Shown one piece after another: positions 53,817 through 56,600 of a DNA stretch of 56,600 nt. The notes below the pieces were generated by a model that saw only the letters and a list, made by a program, of their open reading frames with translations, did not search any database and was not told the origin of the DNA. The DNA is taken from NCBI GenBank assembly GCA_032433595.1, contig JASWJB010000293.1, forward strand, positions 1 through 56,600, read 5' to 3'. Position numbers and translations under genes: made by a program. The stretch comes from Conoideocrella luteorostrata. Its lineage: Eukaryota; Ascomycota; Sordariomycetes; Hypocreales; Clavicipitaceae. The first letter of the stretch is position 1; every line of letters starts with the position of its first letter.

Positions 53817-55868
53817 ATGTCGACAGCCACTTTACCGACGACACACCACGAGCAGCTGCGACAAGCTACCTCACCGAGTCAACATGATTCTTCTATAATG
53901 TCACCGTCTCTGGGAGACGAACCCTCTCAAGATGCTGACATGGAGAAGCACCCCAAAGGCAGGAGGAAGCGGACCGCGTATGTTTCATGCATTTCCTCTA
54001 GAAACGCAACCTCTTTGAATTTCTCCGGTCACAATTCCGGATATATTGGAGGGTTTGGCTAACATACCGTCTGATTGTTATAGTGCCAAGGACAAAATCA
54101 TCCTTGAAGAGGCGTACCGCGCCAACCCCAAGCCGGATAAACAGGCGCGTCAAGACATCGTGGATCGCGTGTCGCTTAATGAGAAGGAAGTACAGGTAGG
54201 TGCCTGTCTCGCATTTGATGCTATAAACACGAATATACGCCTCTTAGAAATTGAGCACCTGGCGCGTCTTATCGGTTGCTCTTGAAATATATTCCGTATT
54301 GAAGATTTCGTGCCAACTTTAATTGCAGATCTGGTTCCAAAATCGCCGACAAAACGACCGCAGGAAATCGCGTCCTCTCTCACCGGAGGAGCTTGCCGCT
54401 CTTCGCTTTGGCGGTATGCACCATGTGTCTTCTGACTCTGCCTCTCGCAGCAGTTTCGTCAGCCTCGATACCCCCGATAAGCCGTTCCTATCTTCCGACA
54501 CAGCCGCATCGCGGACCGCCGAACAAGCGCCCGTGTCACCTCCATATGCACAGACCAGACCAGTGCTTACTCGATCTTGCTCCGATGCGGCTATAGTATC
54601 TCCAAGACATCACGATATTTCGCCGTCCCAGAGTCAGAGTCAAGAGCTGCTGTCCTCGCAGAGGTCAGAGGGTATTTCCGAGGCCATATCTCACTCTTTC
54701 TCCAATTCTGTTGGTTATCTTGCAAATAGATGGAACCTGGGAAGTTCCTTTTCTACTCCACCGGCTTTGGGTGATGATTCTCTTAGGTACGCAGCTGCAT
54801 AGACAGAAGTCGTCAGCAAGCATATGATGCTGTGATGTGCTGTATATATCGTAGACGAACCACGTGAAACTAACTTAACATAGGCTGGAACCGTTCCCGC
54901 CTTCATCTTGCTCATCTGACAAGACACAGAATGTCCAAAACAGCTCACAGTCTCATGTACGACTATCACTATCACTCGAGGGTAAAGCTGAGCTCGTGTC
55001 TAATCAAGCATCTTCTTCGCGGTCTCCGCCATTAAGAATGTCGCCTGCCCTGTCGTCCGACTCTCAACCCCGCGCAAGGGGGGGGCTATCACGAAGTCGT
55101 AGTGCTTTGCCGAGCATTACTCTTCCTCCCATCTCCACCTTGACAAATTCCCTGCCACCCCATCTCCCTCGCGGCCGGTCCAGAGATGTACAGGCATGGG
55201 AGTCTTGCGCTGATTCCGAAAAGCGGGATGGATTGATTGCTCAAGCTGAACATGAATCCAATGGATCTGCCATAGCTGCGATTAGTCTACTCCGATCATC
55301 TAGCAGCATCTTGCAGCCAAGTTCAACAAAACGCAATGCGTCACTATCACGATCCCAACAGCCGCGTCAGGCCAAGAAGGCCAAACTCGCCCGGACAAAT
55401 TCGACTTTTGCACGACTTGAATCTATCACCATCGACCCCGAACCTGGGAAACGCGCTGATCGGGATGGAAAAGTTAAAGTATCTATGCTCGTCTCACATA
55501 CTGACTCCGACAAAGAGAACTGGAGCCCTGATGAAGACGGCAACCCCCAGGAAGGTCATGGCCGAAGGGCTCTTCCTATTGGACCGGCAGCCAAACCCCA
55601 AAATCCCAGACGTCTCGGGCGGGTTTTACGAGACTCGAACGCTTCGCCTATGCTCGGCAACCGGTCTAACACGGCTCCGTCCCGTACTCTGGGTACCTCC
55701 AAGGCAAATTCTACCATTGATATATTTGAAGACTCTAGTCCCAAGAAACGAAGTTCTCGCGAAGCCGATGTCGAGAAGTTCATGCGCGGGGAGGTGAGTC
55801 CAAGTAAGAAGCCAGATATGGACTGCGTGGCAGGTCTTCTTTCTTTAAGTCAAGGCGCTTGGAGATGA
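53817..55868 (+). CDS. Homeobox transcription factor (Yox1-like)
   Basis: This is a sequence-specific nuclear regulator. Exons are 53817-53977, 54084-54195, 54329-54786 and 54884-55868, giving 571 aa. The homeodomain spans about residues 48-108: GRRKRTAAKDKIILEEAYRA, NPKPDKQARQDIVDRVSLNE, then recognition helix VQIWFQNRRQNDRRK with the invariant WF-N-R residues. It is split by two introns. The rest is Ser/Pro-rich and disordered. A short motif KENWSPDEDG near residue 455 recurs, from memory, in fungal homeobox proteins related to yeast Yox1/Yhp1, cell-cycle repressors; that orthology is inference. The C-terminal EKFMRGEVSPSKKPDMD may be a second conserved patch. The start at 53817 is the first ATG before a clean GTATGT donor. 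Confidence 0.88.
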
Positions 55869-56600
55869 GATGTGTGGCCGAGACTCATAGGGAACTAAAA
55901 GTCTTTTTTATGCGCCAACTGATGTATAAAATTTTGATGTCCACGACAGGTTACTTGCATTCTGACTTAACGGGGGTATGTGGCGTGATACAGGATTTTT
56001 TTTTCCAGTTTTTTTCATCTGTTTTGCTCAAGGATGTGTGGAGTTTCACTCCGTTATTTTTCTTTTCGTGATGACTAGGACGGTGGAGTGTTGTTTTGGA
56101 ATCTTCTATTTTGTGGCTCTGGTGTAAGTATTTGAAAATGTCGGCTTTTGGTTTTCTTTTTTTTTTTTTGCTGCTTGTGTTGGAGCATTGGTAGAAAGGA
56201 GGTGAAAGTCGATTCAAGTGCTGCAATGGCGTAGGGTCAGGATAACCAGACGGTATTGAATGTCAACGTACATTCCTTGGTTGCATTTTCAAGCTCGAGC
56301 TTTTTGCGAATATACCTCTAACAACGGTGGACGTGAGTCAAACTGTTTACAAGTCCGCAGGAGATGTTCAATATCCAAAATATCACTCTAATTACGGTTC
56401 GAGTGTCTTGGACAATGTGTATGTTTTGTACAATTACGAAAACGTGGGTATTCTTGCTTCACCTTCATGCTTGGTTATAAATCGAGTACTTGAGCTTGAT
56501 GCGTGGGGTGTCTAAATCTAGCCCCAACATATGAAACCAAAAACCAAAATCCCGCTATATGCCACTGAGGCTCTCTCATCGTACTTCTTTCCGAAAAAAA
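55869..56600. other. 3' flank of the homeobox gene
   Basis: T-rich downstream sequence with several poly-T runs (about 55996-56002 and 56158-56170). No gene was recognised; the short frames have no domain. Confidence 0.5.

Overview
The window is nuclear DNA of a filamentous ascomycete (Pezizomycotina). The genes carry many short introns (about 50-100 bp) with GT donors, CTAAC/CTGAC-type branch sites and AG acceptors. Products and gene structures fit a sordariomycete, most likely a hypocrealean fungus; that last step is inference from protein resemblance. No bacterial, organellar or viral block and no tRNA or rRNA gene was recognised.

Layout. 2.3-10.2 kb: gnd1 (6-phosphogluconate dehydrogenase), SSR4 (SWI/SNF and RSC subunit) and a GPI-anchored Kre9/Knh1-like wall protein, all on +. 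10.7-20.5 kb: a secreted GH18 chitinase (-), a 2.9 kb divergent spacer, a ferric-reductase-type flavocytochrome (+) and, tail to tail with it, a molybdenum cofactor sulfurase (-). 21.7-27.4 kb: ARS2/Pir2 (+), the G-patch protein PXR1 (+) and a two-exon gene for a 61-residue basic protein (-). 27.4-33.4 kb: a gene-poor block with a 49-codon secreted-peptide gene, a truncated ATP synthase alpha fragment, a decayed ORF and a cysteine-rich ORF. 33.4-43.1 kb: a Dsc4-like membrane protein (+), RCL1 (-), a mitochondrial PPR protein (+), a TAF3-like histone-fold TFIID subunit (-) and a six-exon cytosolic DPP5-type serine peptidase (-). 44.6-56.6 kb: EAF6 (-), a PWI/SR-rich splicing protein (-), the proteasome chaperone NAS2/PSMD9 (+), Ran GTPase (+) and a homeobox transcription factor (+).

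There is no biosynthetic cluster. Most genes are housekeeping: chromatin and transcription (SSR4, TAF3, EAF6, homeobox), RNA and ribosome biogenesis (ARS2, PXR1, RCL1, PWI protein, PPR) and protein turnover or traffic (NAS2, Dsc4-like, DPP5, Ran). The accessory parts are the wall protein and chitinase pair, the ferric reductase and the 27-33 kb block.

The most unusual signals are: a dispersed near-palindromic element built on TACTCCGTAC/GTACGGAGTA, found at about 15 noncoding places and in no exon; five stop-free introns of length divisible by three in four genes, one just before the catalytic Asp of the peptidase; an atp1 fragment alone in a gene-poor block; and small genes below usual annotation cut-offs. 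Exon borders were read by eye from splice signals and frame continuity; no alignment or expression data were available.
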